From NCBI RefSeq assembly GCF_041146395.1, contig NC_090989.1, positions 45,348,501 through 45,412,500 of the forward strand: 64,000 nucleotides of DNA. The letters are read 5' to 3'. Numbering within the stretch: the stretch's first letter is position 1; the number at the start of each line of letters is the position of its first letter. The notes below the pieces were generated by a model that saw only the letters and a program-made list of their open reading frames with translations, was not told the origin of the DNA and made no database searches. This document shows positions 53,966 through 64,000 of this stretch, one piece after another. The translations under genes were made by a program, and so were the position numbers. The stretch comes from Eulemur rufifrons. Its lineage: Eukaryota > Chordata > Mammalia > Primates > Lemuridae.

Positions 53966-54387
53966 AGCCAATGTAACTGGAATGTAGTGAGAGAGAAGAA
54001 CAGTATGAAATGACATTGGATATGTTGGAGAGGAAAGAAATGAAGTCTCACCCCACCCCTGTACCACTCAGATCCTTTTGCTTGCTATTCAAAATTCATT
54101 CCATCTGCTTTTCCAGGATTATGGTTGGTCTCTTTTTCTGGGGAATTATACTAGGGAGTATTAGTGAGATAAACTACAGGCCCCACCATATTGCTGTCTC
54201 AAGATTGTAACTAATGCTCATCATCTCTCTCCTCTATTACCCATTCTAGAGTCTCCTCAACCTCAGCGCTTCTGCTGGACCAGGTGGCTTATTTGGTGAG
54301 GTGACCCAGACCCTCATTCATCAGGAATATAAGCTTCTGGTCACCATGTGGTTCTCAGGCTGTGACTACTGCACTTTACCATTGCCA

Positions 54388-54687
54388 TCAAAATCGAGCA
54401 GGGCTGCAGGGGCATGTCAACAGATGCCCCATCACATCATCCAGTTGCCAAGCATATTCTTCCCTATTCTCATTGTATAATAGCCTTCCTGCTTCCCTCT
54501 GGTGTTCAGGGACAATTACCCTTGTCTGCTGATTTGTTTGCATGGAAAGCCTAACATAACTGGATGGCAACCATATCTTAGAGTTTAATGGGACTTTTAC
54601 TATATTCCCTAATGGAAGCATTACCCTTCCTGGGTAACTAGAACTCCTAGCCTCAAGAACATAAAGCCATTGGCCTGGAAAGCACAT
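54388..54687 (-). pseudogene. ERV-L dUTPase remnant
   Basis: A 99-codon open frame shows the spaced motifs of a retroviral trimeric dUTPase: PGRVMLP, then PLN, a Gln-Gln pair, EAGRLLYN and EEYAW near the C-terminus, followed by GHLLTCPC. Many positions are altered, and the frame begins after the normal start of the domain, so function is unlikely. Its place downstream of RT-like sequence is typical of ERV-L and not of gammaretrovirus-like ERVs, which lack it. Confidence 0.7.
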
Positions 54688-54804
54688 GTGTGGGTCATTA
54701 GAAGTGATGTTATGTGCAGCTATTTTGATTTCTACACTTTGGTTTGAGAACCAGTATGGTCAACCTATTGGAGACATAGCACCATATGGTAGTTGTTGAT
54801 TTAG

Positions 54805-55030
54805 AGGAGGTGTCAGCACACTTTTTCTGGAAAAGGCCAGATAGTAAATATTTTAGGTTTTGCAAGCCATCTGGTCTTTGTCACAACTACTCAACACTGC
54901 CATTTTAGTGTGAAAGCAGCCACAGACAAGATGTAAATGAAAGAGAGTGGCTGTGTTCTAATAAAACATTATTTACAATAGAGGTGGAAGGCCAGATGTG
55001 GTCCTTGGACAGTAGTTTGTTGGGCCCTGA
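54805..55030 (+). mobile_element. Non-autonomous hAT-Charlie element (MER33-like), second copy
   Basis: 'gccagatagtaaatatttta', 'acaactactcaacactgcca', 'ggctgtgttctaataaaaca', 'ccagatgtggtccttggaca', 'gtagtttgttgggccctg'. The flanks have similar 8-mers (gatttaga / gatttgga), a plausible target-site duplication. It interrupts the ERV-L interior. Confidence 0.8.
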
Positions 55031-56199
55031 TTTGGATTGTGTAGTCTACCATGAGGGATGGTATTGGATTCTTTCAGGATAACCTAGCATAGCTGATGCC
55101 AGGCTGAATATTCAAAAGGCCATTCTATCACCCTGTTAGGCTGGCAGCATCTGAGTGATGGTAGTGACAAGAAACACTACTATACGCCTTTTGTTGTAGA
55201 TAGGATTTTTGGTCTGATTTGATATTATGTGGGATATCTGGTTATCTGGCCAGTGGGTTCAATATTCTGTAGCCCTCGAATAGTCATAGTGGCCAAAATT
55301 ATATCACCCTTCTCCAGGGTGAAATTGATCCAGTGTAATGGATTTATTATCAATTGGCTAATTACCCTTCTGTTGTATTGGGGGCTCAGTATAAGTATCC
55401 CTTGCTGGATACTGGATATTTAGAAGTGGCAGTAGCTAAGTGTTGGTAAGTGGGAACAGATGAGTTGGGCCTGGCCATTCTAGTTACTCCATTCATGAGC
55501 CTCTTGTTCCAGCACTGAGGTAGTAAATGACAAATGCAATCTGATATCAGCTGGCCCGTAAGTTCAACATAGTGTTTTTCCTCACCATACAACTTCTATT
55601 AATAGTAACATAAGGGATCTGCTGGGCCTCATGGCCCATGCCTTAGAGCTGCTTGAATTGCAGCCTGGACTTGCTGAAAACCTCTTCTCTGTTTTGAGCC
55701 CACTAAGAGCAGGTAGCTTTTGTATCACTTGGTAAATGGGTCCAAGCAGTATTCCCAAGTATATAATATTTTGCCCACTACAACCTGAAGAGACCTACCA
55801 GGCATTGTGCTACTTTCCCAATGGTAGGGAATGAGAGTTATAATAGTTTGTTCCTTACTTTGGAAGGGATTTGCAGGCATGCCCTGGCCACTATGAAATT
55901 CACTGATGTGGAAGTCCCTAAATCTTCACAGGGTATGTCGTCCACCTTTGGAGTATATATGACTTAGCAAGGAGCACAAATATCTTGTCAAGGCCTCCAA
56001 CATACTTGCCACTTCTGGCTCATGTTTTCTAATTACTGTGATCATCAATATAGTGGAACAATGTGATATACAGCAGAATATCCTGATGGTTGAGGCCTCT
56101 TGGGACTAGGATTTGAGAGAGGTTTGGAGAGTTAACATAGCCTGGGGCAAGACTATGTATTCAGTATTGTCTGTTCAATGCAAATGAAAACTGGTTTGA

Positions 56200-56210
56200 A
56201 TCCTCTTTCT
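56200..56210. repeat. Target-site duplication, left copy (11 bp)
   Basis: atcctctttct, identical to 56585-56595. Marks the insertion of the L1 3' end between them. Confidence 0.9.
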
Positions 56211-56584
56211 CCCCTCCCCCCCATTTTTTATTTGTTTATATACAGGTGCAATTTTGTTACATTCATATATTACATTGTGGTGAAGTCAGGGCCTTCAGTA
56301 TATCCATCACTGACTCAACACACATTGTACTCACCAAGCGACTGTCCATCATCCACCCTTCTCCCACCTCTCCACCCCTCTGAGTCTCCATTGTCTATTG
56401 TTCCACACTCTGCTTCCAGATGTACACATTATTTAGCTCCTACTTACAAGTGAGAACATGTGGTATTTGTCTTTCTGTGTCCGAGTTGTTTCATTTAAGA
56501 TAATGGCCTCCAGTTCTATCCATGTTGCTGCAAAAAACATAATATTATTCTTTTTTATAGCCAAATAGCATTCCATTGTGTATG
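56211..56584 (-). mobile_element. Severely 5'-truncated L1 3' end
   Basis: Reversed L1 3' UTR and ORF2 tail: 'caattttgttacattcatat', 'tctgagtctccattgtctat', 'caagtgagaacatgtggtat', 'ccaaatagcattccattgtg'. A perfect 11-bp target-site duplication flanks it. The 3' side is unusual: instead of a long A-tail the element ends, in sense, with AAAAAAT followed by a 12-nt G-rich tail (56211-56222 read cccctccccccc on this strand). Confidence 0.9.
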
Positions 56585-57116
56585 ATCCTCTTTCTTCACA
56601 GAAATGTAAAATAACATATTTGCCAAATCAATGGCTGCATACCATGTACCTAAGTCTATGTTAATCTTCCCTAGCAATAACACAACACCTGGCACAGAAG
56701 CTGCAATTGGGCTAGTATTTTGTTGAGTTTGCAGTAGTATACCATCATCCAATAGAATTCAAAAGTTTCACAGGGGCCAGACTGGGAAATTAAATGATAG
56801 GAACAATTATCTCTGCCTCCTTTAGGTCTTAATCTCTTCCATTCTTTCTGGAATGCTATATATATTTTTTTATCATCTTGACTAGGTGTGGCAGGAGCAC
56901 TTTCAGTGGCTTCCATCTAACCTTCCTACTGTGACAGCACTCATTCCACAGGCCAAGGAACCAATGTGGGAGTTGTATCAATTACCAATTACATGTTTGA
57001 ACCTACTGTGAGTGAACCCTGGGGGGGACTCCATTTACTACCTGGCCTCTGTAATCCCCCTTCTAACAGGGAAGCTCATGGCAATGCTTCAGGCTCCTGG
57101 GTAGCAATGCCAACTC

Positions 57117-57121
57117 AGACC
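57117..57121. repeat. Target-site duplication, left copy (agacc)
   Basis: Matches agacc at 57644-57648 and flanks the solo LTR. Confidence 0.85.
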
Positions 57122-57490
57122 TGTAACGACCTGTACAGCAAATCCAGCAAATCCAGGGCCTATAGCTGGCTGGTTAGCTATAGTTCAGCCATTTTGGCTG
57201 TGGCTGTAGATGACTCATGGCTGAGTGACCTATGTACAGAAAAAATATATACCCTACAAAATGGAAAACAAGGAAATTAACTTGTAACTGATTGTTGTGC
57301 TTGCTTAATTCATGGAAGAATGTCCCTTGACTTAATCGATGCTATCTGCTTCTGTAAACCTGCTTCCTTATAGATGGTAATCAAAACAGGTGGTCTGGGG
57401 CTGGTCCCAGGCCCCCTGGTAATGGAATTTATTGCAAAACTGACTCCACCTTGTGTATTCAGAGTCACATAAGACGCCGATGTAAAATAA

Positions 57491-57497
57491 TATAAAA
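57491..57497 (+). promoter_or_regulatory. TATA-like box of the solo LTR
   Basis: Sequence tataaaa in a favourable AT patch, about 80 bp before the LTR polyadenylation signal. Confidence 0.65.
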
Positions 57498-57575
57498 ACC
57501 CTTCCTCTTTTCCAGTTGAGCGCTGTTCTCTGTGCCGCTGCCTTTGGCGGTGCAGAGGGTAGTCACTGGCCAGCT

Positions 57576-57581
57576 AATAAA
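57576..57581 (+). promoter_or_regulatory. Polyadenylation signal (AATAAA) of the solo LTR
   Basis: AATAAA followed about 20-40 bp later by a T/G-rich stretch (tttggtctttaggtggt). Confidence 0.75.
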
Positions 57582-57643
57582 GACTCCCAATTTGGCTCAA
57601 TTTGGTCTTTAGGTGGTCACTTCTTGCATCTTAGGCCATAACA

Positions 57644-57648
57644 AGACC
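57644..57648. repeat. Target-site duplication, right copy (agacc)
   Basis: Pairs with 57117-57121. Confidence 0.85.
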
Positions 57649-60000
57649 CTATGCCCAAGGGACCTTGAAATGTCTAGAAATTTCTCTTTCCCCAGTGCAT
57701 GGTTTTGTGAATAAATGGCTGGGAGAATTATTACCATATATATTTACCACGAAGTCGCAGAGCCCTTTATCCAGTGGACCTGGCCTTTCCTTCAGGTCAG
57801 TAGGTTCTGGACCTGAGAGTTGGCTCAGGTCTGGGAACTGGCCAAGAGATTATCATATTTTATTGGGGAAGTTACTCTCAGCCTCCTAATCATTAATCTC
57901 TCATTTCTTTGTTTACATAAATTAAGCAATATCCCTGCTCACTGCCCATTTTTCTCCCCCCCCCACCACCAGGAATATTGTTTTCTATTAATCATTTCGT
58001 AGCTCTCTTCAGGTCAGATCCCAAGTTGCCACTCCAGTTTTGCCTCTCATTACACATTGCGCACAGCTTGCTTCTGATGATTAAGCACCTGCCCTCTTAC
58101 ATCCCCATTTCCATTCTGCAACAGCATCTCCTCCAATCATTCCTGACCTACATGGGAAAGCCATCACTGAGTTTCCCAGTGACAATGGTATCCCTCTCAC
58201 CAGTGTAATTCTTGTTAAACAGAGTGTCTTCCTGGCCCTCCCACAAAATACTATCAGCTAGTGGGTTTTCCACTCATATGGGTACTGTATCTCTTCTAGC
58301 ATGTTCACTTCTCTAAGCCTATGTGTTCCTCTCTCAGCTATTTTTCACTGTGGTTCCAGTATGTTTACTTCATTTAAAGCAAGTGTCTATTTTTTCCAAG
58401 CTTCCAAAGAGTATCCTAGCAGTACATTAACACTTTCTCCTAGAGTCTTGTCAACGAGTGAAATCCTGTATCCCAGGAGAGCAGAAATAAACTTTTGCTT
58501 GTCCAGTTTTACATCCTGCCCCCCTGATCAAGCACTTCAGGAATAAATCCTATAAAAATTCTCCTGGCTCCTGCTAACGTACGTTGACTAGGACTTACTT
58601 ACTCTTTGGAATATATTCCTTTTCCTTTTTTAGAAGATCCAGCACTTTCCTGGCAGGGTTATATTATAAGGTGACCCCAAATACTGGTCTGGTGGTGCAG
58701 AGAAGAGGTGGGGACAGATCCTGAGATATGTGCATATTGTCTTGCAAAGCAGAGAGGGAAGGACTGGCCTTTAACAGGGATGTGTAGGCCACTTATGCAG
58801 ACTCAAAAGGATCAGGGGATCTGGGAATTCAAGATTTTTGATAATTTGACCCTATCCATAGACTCAGGATTCCACGCCTTCCTAATAGCCTTCTGATCTT
58901 GCCATATCGGATTTGCCACAATTGAGAAGTCAACTTTCTCTGGAACTCTACTATTCTTACAAAGTTGTTTTCTTCCCTTTCAACTGCAGTTTTGTGTTAC
59001 CAAGGAGGTCCTCTGGCTTTCAGAGCTCATATTTAATGAAGTATTAATTACCCTCAGCATTTTAATGTCTTTCTTAAATGGCCCAATAGCATTCTGATTC
59101 ATAGCCCTTATAATTACTATTTCCTCAGAAGCCTTCAGATGCCTGAGATACTCTTATACTGATGCCTTTCCTTTCACCAATATCCATTCCAGTTCACCAT
59201 GAATGAAAGTTGTAAGTATACACCACTGTAACATGCTGGAGTGGGTGAGTACTCTACCTACCATCAACGATGGGGTCCTCATTACCCACTGGCCAGAGGG
59301 AGATCAAGCTCCAAAATCTCACTTTATTGTCTATTTCCTAGGACCACTCCTGACATCACCTGTCAGAGCACAGGTTCCCTGTGAGAGAGACTTCGAGATG
59401 AAGATCTGTATGCAGGAGATGTTTGGGGATAGTACTCTTGGGAACACCACCAGTGGGAGAAGGGAAAGCAGCAGTATTAGGTAGAGGGACAGGCTGAACT
59501 GCAACACAGTCCCACAGAGGCCTGAGCCAGTCCTCCAGGAAGCTCTGCAGCTGGCAAAGGGCCTTCAGAATAGTCCCATATGGAGGCAATAAGGTTGCAC
59601 CATGTACCTTCATTGACAATCAGTCACCAAATGCAGACTGTCTTAGGGAAGGAAGTACAACCTTGAATGAAGTGGATTCCTTTAGCCAAGGACAATTCCC
59701 AGAGACAAATTCAGCTAAGAGATACTAGCAACCAACACTTCCATAACCTGAGATAAGGAGTGTCACAGTCCTGACAGGTAGGACCTGGATTGCACACCAC
59801 AGCATCTGCTACTTCATATCTATTGAATCTACTTTTTGGTGAGTCTAGAATTCTAGACATATTTCAAAATCATTCTGGTGGCAAGGATACTTGGAGCCAG
59901 GAGAGTTCTTAGATATGTGCAGACACTTTGGGTAAATGGAATCTGCACAAGAAATGGACCTTCTCAAGTGTCCAAGAATTTTACATTACTGCAGCTGCCT
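57649..60000 (-). pseudogene. ERV-L gag/protease region remnant (tentative)
   Basis: The upstream half of the ERV-L interior. A minus frame at 59356-59619 is proline-rich and gag-like (for example PLPNTAAFPSPTGGVP), which I associate weakly with ERV-L gag. The rest is inferred from position: it lies 5' of the reverse transcriptase and is of the right length. No zinc knuckle or protease active site was seen. Confidence 0.4.
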
Positions 60001-61139
60001 ACAGTGTAATTCACAATTGTTTCCAAAGATCCAAGACAATTACTCACTTATTTCTTCCCAAGAAAATCTCTTCCAATTTTACAAGTGAGGAAAGAATGTC
60101 ATAATATTTAGAATAATAGAATGAGTTGAGATGCTTCCAGTAAAGCCAATCCTGCAATTGAACTTCTTATTAAACTGATCTTCCTGTGGATGAATGGCCA
60201 GCAAAATCAAAGCCCTCTTACCACCTTCTAAGTTTGGTCGTTGAGCCTGCCCACATATAACTTTTCAGAGCAGGAATTCCTGTTAACTCTTTGTAATTGT
60301 GACATCATCCAGTCAACCAAAATATTTATATATTTATATATATCTATAAGATACAGGGCTATTGTAATATTGGTGACTCTCAAAGGTAAAGTATGCAATT
60401 TCTTTCATCAACATTTAATGTGTTGAATGTGACTTCTGATTTTTCACTATATTTTTTAAGTTGGTAGGAAGTCATAGAAATCACTGACATCAACTTCCTC
60501 GAACTAAAGAATTAACAATGTTCTGAAGCAGATATCCTGTTCTACTTCAACATCTGAATACAGTTCTACTTAGATATAAATCCCTGAAGCAAACCAGTGA
60601 TCGCCTGATACCTACTCTTCCTGATTTCTGATGATACTTGTAGGGCATCATTACTTGTGACGGATGAAGAAAACAATCATGCATTGTTGTCAGTCATTAA
60701 ACCATGAGAGCTGGTAACAGGATTGAGCAGCAATGTTTAAATACTTTTTAGAATGCTAAATTTGAGAACTTAATCTAAATTATATTTAAATAAATCAATT
60801 AGTATAAGACCTACATAAGAAAATAAGTAAATATAAGCATATGAATTCATGTTAAGTTGTTTACAAATAATGAACAGCTCAGGGAATCTGGTTTTATATA
60901 CAGTGCATTCTTCTCTTGGTGCTTCCAGTGTGTTTGGGAAAATAAAAATATATTATAACTGGGAAGTTGGTGAGCTGATTTATGCCAGTGCTTCAGACTT
61001 TTCTTCTGGATCAGGAAGAATTCCTAGGAAAAAATACTTGAGACTACACAGAAGTTTCACCCTTTCTTGGACAGAAAGCAACTGAGACTTCCTAGCTTCC
61101 TTCTATACAGAAGATGCACTGAGAACAACCACTGTTAAA
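60001..61139. other. Non-coding stretch, nothing recognised
   Basis: Possibly includes the end of the ERV-L interior up to about 60200. Frames at 60241-60426 and 60849-61085 have no known product. Confidence 0.4.
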
Positions 61140-61305
61140 ATTCTATGAAGTTGATGTTATTATCCCCATTTCATAGATGAAGATTCTGAGACACAGAGCT
61201 GCTAAATGTCTTGCTGCAAGTCACAAAAGCTAGTAGTAAGAATGGAAACATAATTCAAACCTGGGCAGTTTGCTTGAAGAACTTATGACTTTAATTACTT
61301 GGCAA
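61140..61305 (-). mobile_element. MIR-family SINE, minus orientation
   Basis: 'tgttattatccccatttcat', 'agatgaagattctgagacac', 'agctgctaaatgtcttgct', 'aagtcacaaaagctagtagt', 'aacctgggcagtttgcttga' are an almost complete reversed MIR. Confidence 0.85.
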
Positions 61306-61559
61306 TGCTGACTTCTGCTCACATTATTTATTAACAGTATTCATAAAACCAGGAGTATTTGAGAAGGAGAAACAGAAAAGAAAAATATATAAATTATACC
61401 AATGAAGCTGATTACCCCATTTGATCCTGGTTTGTTACCCAGTCAGTCAGGCATCTGCATTTGATTTGCAAATCTTCACAAGAATTATAACTCTCAGTGG
61501 ATCAACAAATGTTTCAGACACTTAAAAGAAACTAGATGGATAATTTTGTTTTTGCTGGT

Positions 61560-62040
61560 TGTATTAGTCAAGGTTTCCCAGAGAAACAGAACCAATAGGC
61601 TATATAGAGATAGAAATACAAATAGAGATATAAGAGGAGATTTATTGTAGAAATTGGCTCGCATAATTATAGAGGCTGAGAAGTTGCATAATCTGCTGTC
61701 TGCAGGCTGGAGAATCAGGAAATCCTTGGTGTAATTCAGTTTGAGTTTGAAGGCCTGAGAACCAGGGGCATTGATGTCTGAGGGCAGGAGAAGATGGATG
61801 TCCCAGTTCAAACAGAGAGAGCAAGCAAATTCTCTCTTCCAAAAATTCTGCCTTTATATTCTAGTGGGCTCTCAGTGAATCAGATGATGCCCACCCACGT
61901 TGATGAGGGCCATCTACTGATTTAAATGCTAATCTTTTCCAGAAATACCCTCACAGACACACTTGGAAATAATGTTTTATACCAACTATCTGGGCATCTC
62001 TTAGCCTAGCCAAGTTGGTATATAAAATTAACTGCCATAG
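61560..62040 (-). mobile_element. Solo ERV-L-class LTR, minus orientation
   Basis: The left edge TGTATTAGTCAAGGTTTCCC and the right part 'agttggtatataaaatta', 'actgccatag' are the reversed 3' and 5' ends of an ERV-L-group LTR. Internal reversed landmarks include 'agatttattgtagaaattgg', 'aggctgagaagttgcataat', 'ctgcaggctggagaatcagg', 'gatgcccacccacgttgatg'. It is related to, but clearly a different subfamily from, the 2075-2702 copy. A MIR lies between it and the ERV-L interior, so it is read as a separate solo LTR. Confidence 0.8.
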
Positions 62041-62290
62041 TGGTGTGGAAAATTCTGTTACCCATTACGTAATAAGAAATATTCACAAAATACTCACTGT
62101 TTTGAACTGTATATTTATAATTTTATTGCTTTTTGAAAATAATTCTAATTATGCATATATAAATATGTCCATCTGTATATAAAATCAATATATATACACA
62201 TAAATATATATTTATAAATGTTTATAAACATGTGTCTATGGATATATGTATTTGAATATATATAATATAAATATATATTGCTTATTTTTG
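62041..62290. repeat. AT-rich low-complexity tract
   Basis: Dominated by (TA)n, 'aaatatat' and 'atttataaatgtttataaac' variants between about 62145 and 62280, with many short inverted repeats. Confidence 0.7.
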
Positions 62291-63760
62291 AACTTTATAA
62301 AGAAGGTGTCATACTTTTGTAGAGTGTGCTAGCCCTTATTTTTTTACTCAGCATTTTGTTGTCAAGATTCACCCTTGTTATTGTATAGAGCTGCAATTTA
62401 TTCTTTCACCTATAATGCATTCCACTATAAGAATATGCCATAGTTTATTAATCCATTCTCCTGTCAATAAACGTGTTTTTTTGTTTAAAATTTTTTATTA
62501 TTACAAACAGTTTTGCTAAAAACATCTTCTGTATACTTTTAAAGTTTCTCTTAAGTATATATAGAAATAATTTTAGTTGGAATGCCTGGTATATACATAC
62601 AGTCTGTTCATTTAATATAACAAGAAAGGTCACAAATCTAGCTAGAGTCATTGTAACAATTTACGTTAATCAACAATATATTATAAAAGAGCTTCCACTG
62701 ATCCACATTTTCTCCAACTATGAGATTTTCTTAGTTTCTGCCAAGTGGGTCTAAAGTGGTATCTCATTTGGGTCTTGATTTGCTTTTCCTGAGTCAGTTT
62801 GAGCATTTCTTCACATGTGATCATATGTTTCCTTCTCTGTGATATGTCTTACCTATTTTTCTGTTGGGCTTTGTCCTTCTCCTATTATAAGCATCCTTAA
62901 CATGTTTTTGAGGGTAATCCTTTGTCCTTTTTATGTGTCTCAACTACCTACTATCAGTTTGTAACCTGAAAACAAAAGCAAAAGATTTTTTGCTTTCTTT
63001 AAGTCTTTTAATAAACATAATCAAAAATGTTTAAGCCAATTAATTTATTAGTCTTTTCTGGTTAACATGTTTGTATTCTTTAGGAAAACCTATATTTTCA
63101 TTTAAAAGATTGAGGTTTTTCTTTTCACATTTAATTCCTTAATCTACTTATAGTTGGTTTCTGTGTGTGTGTGATTTGAGATAGAAATCTAAGTTCCTTT
63201 TTTTCCAGTCTGGATAACTGACTTTTTCAATTTCCACTTATTGAATAGTCCCTCCTTTTCCCAATATGTTAAGTCCATACATGTGTGTTTATGGGCTCTG
63301 TGTACTCTTCTGCTGCTTAATTTCTCTATTTCTGCACTAATATTCCACTCCCTTAATTGCTATAGCTCTACAGTAAATATTCCTATCTGCTACCTTCTAC
63401 TCTTTAGTTTTCTTATTTAGATTTGTATTGACCATTAGTTATCCCATATTAATTTTAGAATAGGCTTGTCATGTTCCATAGAAAAATATTGTTGAATTTT
63501 TACTGAAGTTATACTGAATGCATTGATAATTTAGGGGATAATTTATATTCTGAAAATATTGACTATTTCTCTCTCTCTAGATAGGATATCTTCCAATTTA
63601 CATGTCCCTTCCTTAGTACTATTCAGTAAAATTTTATTAGCTTCTGTAAATAAATCTTGCAAATTTTTCTTGGGTTCATGCCTAAAGTCTTTTTAGCTCT
63701 CATGGCTATTGTAAATATTGCCTCTCTAAATTTTTTTTGGTTTTTTGTGTATGTGTTTTC
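62291..63760 (-). mobile_element. Old L1 (L1M-like), minus orientation
   Basis: Reversed ORF2-type landmarks: 'ataagaatatgccatagttt', 'aatccattctcctgtcaata', 'gatccacattttctccaact', 'taaagtggtatctcatttgg', 'ggataactgactttttcaat', 'cacttattgaatagtccctc', 'tactgaatgcattgataatt'. Strongly diverged, with many indels. It is cut by a younger L1 3' end at 63761. Confidence 0.7.
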
Positions 63761-64000
63761 AATTTCTAAAAAAATTTATTTGTATAAATTTATAGGGTAC
63801 ATATGCAATTTTGTTACATGGATAGACTGCATAGTGGTCAAGTCAGGGCTCTGAGGGTGTCCATCACCCAAATAATGCACATTGTACCCATTAAGTGATT
63901 TCTCATCATTCACTCCCTCCCATCCCTACCCTTCTGAGTCTCCATTGTCTATCATTCTGCTCTTTATGTCGAAGTGTACATATTTTTAAGCACCCACTTA
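63761..64000 (-). mobile_element. L1 3' end, minus orientation, runs off the window
   Basis: 'aaatttatagggtacatatg', 'caattttgttacatggatag', 'ttctgagtctccattgtcta' closely parallel the L1 3' end at 56211-56584. It is inserted in the old L1 and continues past 64000, so its length and 5' limit are unknown. Confidence 0.85.

Larger units (their letters stand above)
55616..56920 (-). pseudogene. ERV-L reverse transcriptase remnant
   Basis: The palm active-site box Y-I-D-D is encoded at 56041-56052 on the minus strand. Upstream fragments at 56555-56752 and 56671-56916 contain the conserved 'WYAAIDLAN' box of retroviral RT, which includes the first catalytic aspartate. An L1 3' end (56211-56584) separates the two parts. 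Stops and frameshifts are present throughout, so it is inactive. Confidence 0.75.
57122..57643 (+). mobile_element. ERV1-type solo LTR with intact ends
   Basis: 522 bp, opening TGTAACGACC and closing GGCCATAACA, so the TG...CA ends are present. Direct repeats agacc lie on both sides. TATA-like box at 57491-57497 and AATAAA at 57576-57581 are spaced as in a retroviral U3-R-U5 layout. A small internal direct repeat (gcaaatcca twice, about 57138-57156) lies in U3. It interrupts the minus-strand ERV-L remnant. I do not recognise a named human family, so it is probably lineage-specific. ERV1 class is inferred from size, layout and signal spacing. Confidence 0.85.
54040..60000 (-). mobile_element. 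Decayed ERV-L-type provirus interior, minus orientation
   Basis: Reading from right to left, gag-like sequence (to about 59620), reverse transcriptase (55620-56920) and a dUTPase (54390-54690) occur in the order of the ERV-L group, whose dUTPase sits at the end of pol. Three later insertions break it: a hAT element (54805-55030), an L1 3' end (56211-56584) and an ERV1-type solo LTR (57122-57643). All frames are interrupted. I see no paired LTRs around it. The outer limits and the gag half are less certain than the pol half. Confidence 0.7.

Noticed and set aside
54040..62040. LTR at 61560-62040 as the 5' LTR of the 54-60 kb ERV-L remnant
   Set aside because: A MIR and unrelated sequence lie between, no primer-binding site adjoins the LTR edge, and no matching 3' LTR is present.

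Overview
The window looks like nuclear DNA of a strepsirrhine primate, most likely a lemur. It is AT-rich and littered with mammalian SINE, LINE, LTR and DNA-transposon copies. Three Alu copies (about 14451-14800, 20972-21322, 21869-22210) carry the long linker between the two arms and the 'cagagtgctaggattacag' right-arm variant that I associate with lemur and loris Alus. A full-length L1 with a matching non-human 3' end sits at 24680-31781. I found no bacterial-type operon, CRISPR array, tRNA or rRNA. Family names come from recognising consensus features by eye, so subfamily names and outer boundaries are approximate.

I find no functional protein-coding gene. The longest open frame is 169 codons (34727-35236) and resembles nothing I know. 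Every longer stretch with recognisable protein similarity is a broken transposon or endogenous-retrovirus gene: L1 ORF1 and ORF2 (24850-29728), a 5'-truncated L1 ORF2 (10250-12311), an L1-type ORF1 in a half-LINE (46100-47760), and ERV-L gag/pol/dUTPase remnants (about 54040-60000). Both L1 ORF2 copies have lost catalytic aspartates of the reverse transcriptase FADD motif.

Layout. 1-9.9 kb: unannotated DNA with an ERV-L-class LTR (2075-2702) that contains a perfect 25-bp inverted repeat, an old Alu, and old L1M fragments in scrambled order. 9.9-12.65 kb: truncated L1 (minus), then an unexplained ~155-bp imperfect tandem duplication. 12.7-24.6 kb: a hAT fragment, MIR and L2 relics, three strepsirrhine-type Alus (two forming an inverted pair) and a (TC)n(TG)n microsatellite. 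24.7-31.8 kb: full-length minus-strand L1 whose GC-richer 5' UTR contains two degenerate ~0.47-kb repeated units. 31.8-53 kb: mostly old relics (MIR, L2, MER5, a complete MLT1-type LTR, a half-LINE, MER1 and Tigger remnants), plus a 121-bp perfectly identical direct repeat (40688-40808 and 42077-42197). 54-60.2 kb: a decayed ERV-L provirus on the minus strand, broken into by a hAT element, a truncated L1 tail with a perfect 11-bp target-site duplication, and an ERV1-type solo LTR with a perfect 5-bp target-site duplication. 60.2-64 kb: MIR, a second ERV-L-class LTR (minus), and an old minus-strand L1 entered by a younger L1 3' end that runs off the window.

There is no gene network here. The content is a chronology: L2/MIR/MLT relics, then ERV-L and L1M, then AluJ and hAT/Tigger, then strepsirrhine L1 and Alu, then the ERV1 solo LTR. 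The items most worth a second look are the 121-bp identical repeat, the nested ERV-L/ERV1/L1 locus, the L1 5' UTR duplication, and the LTR-internal palindrome.
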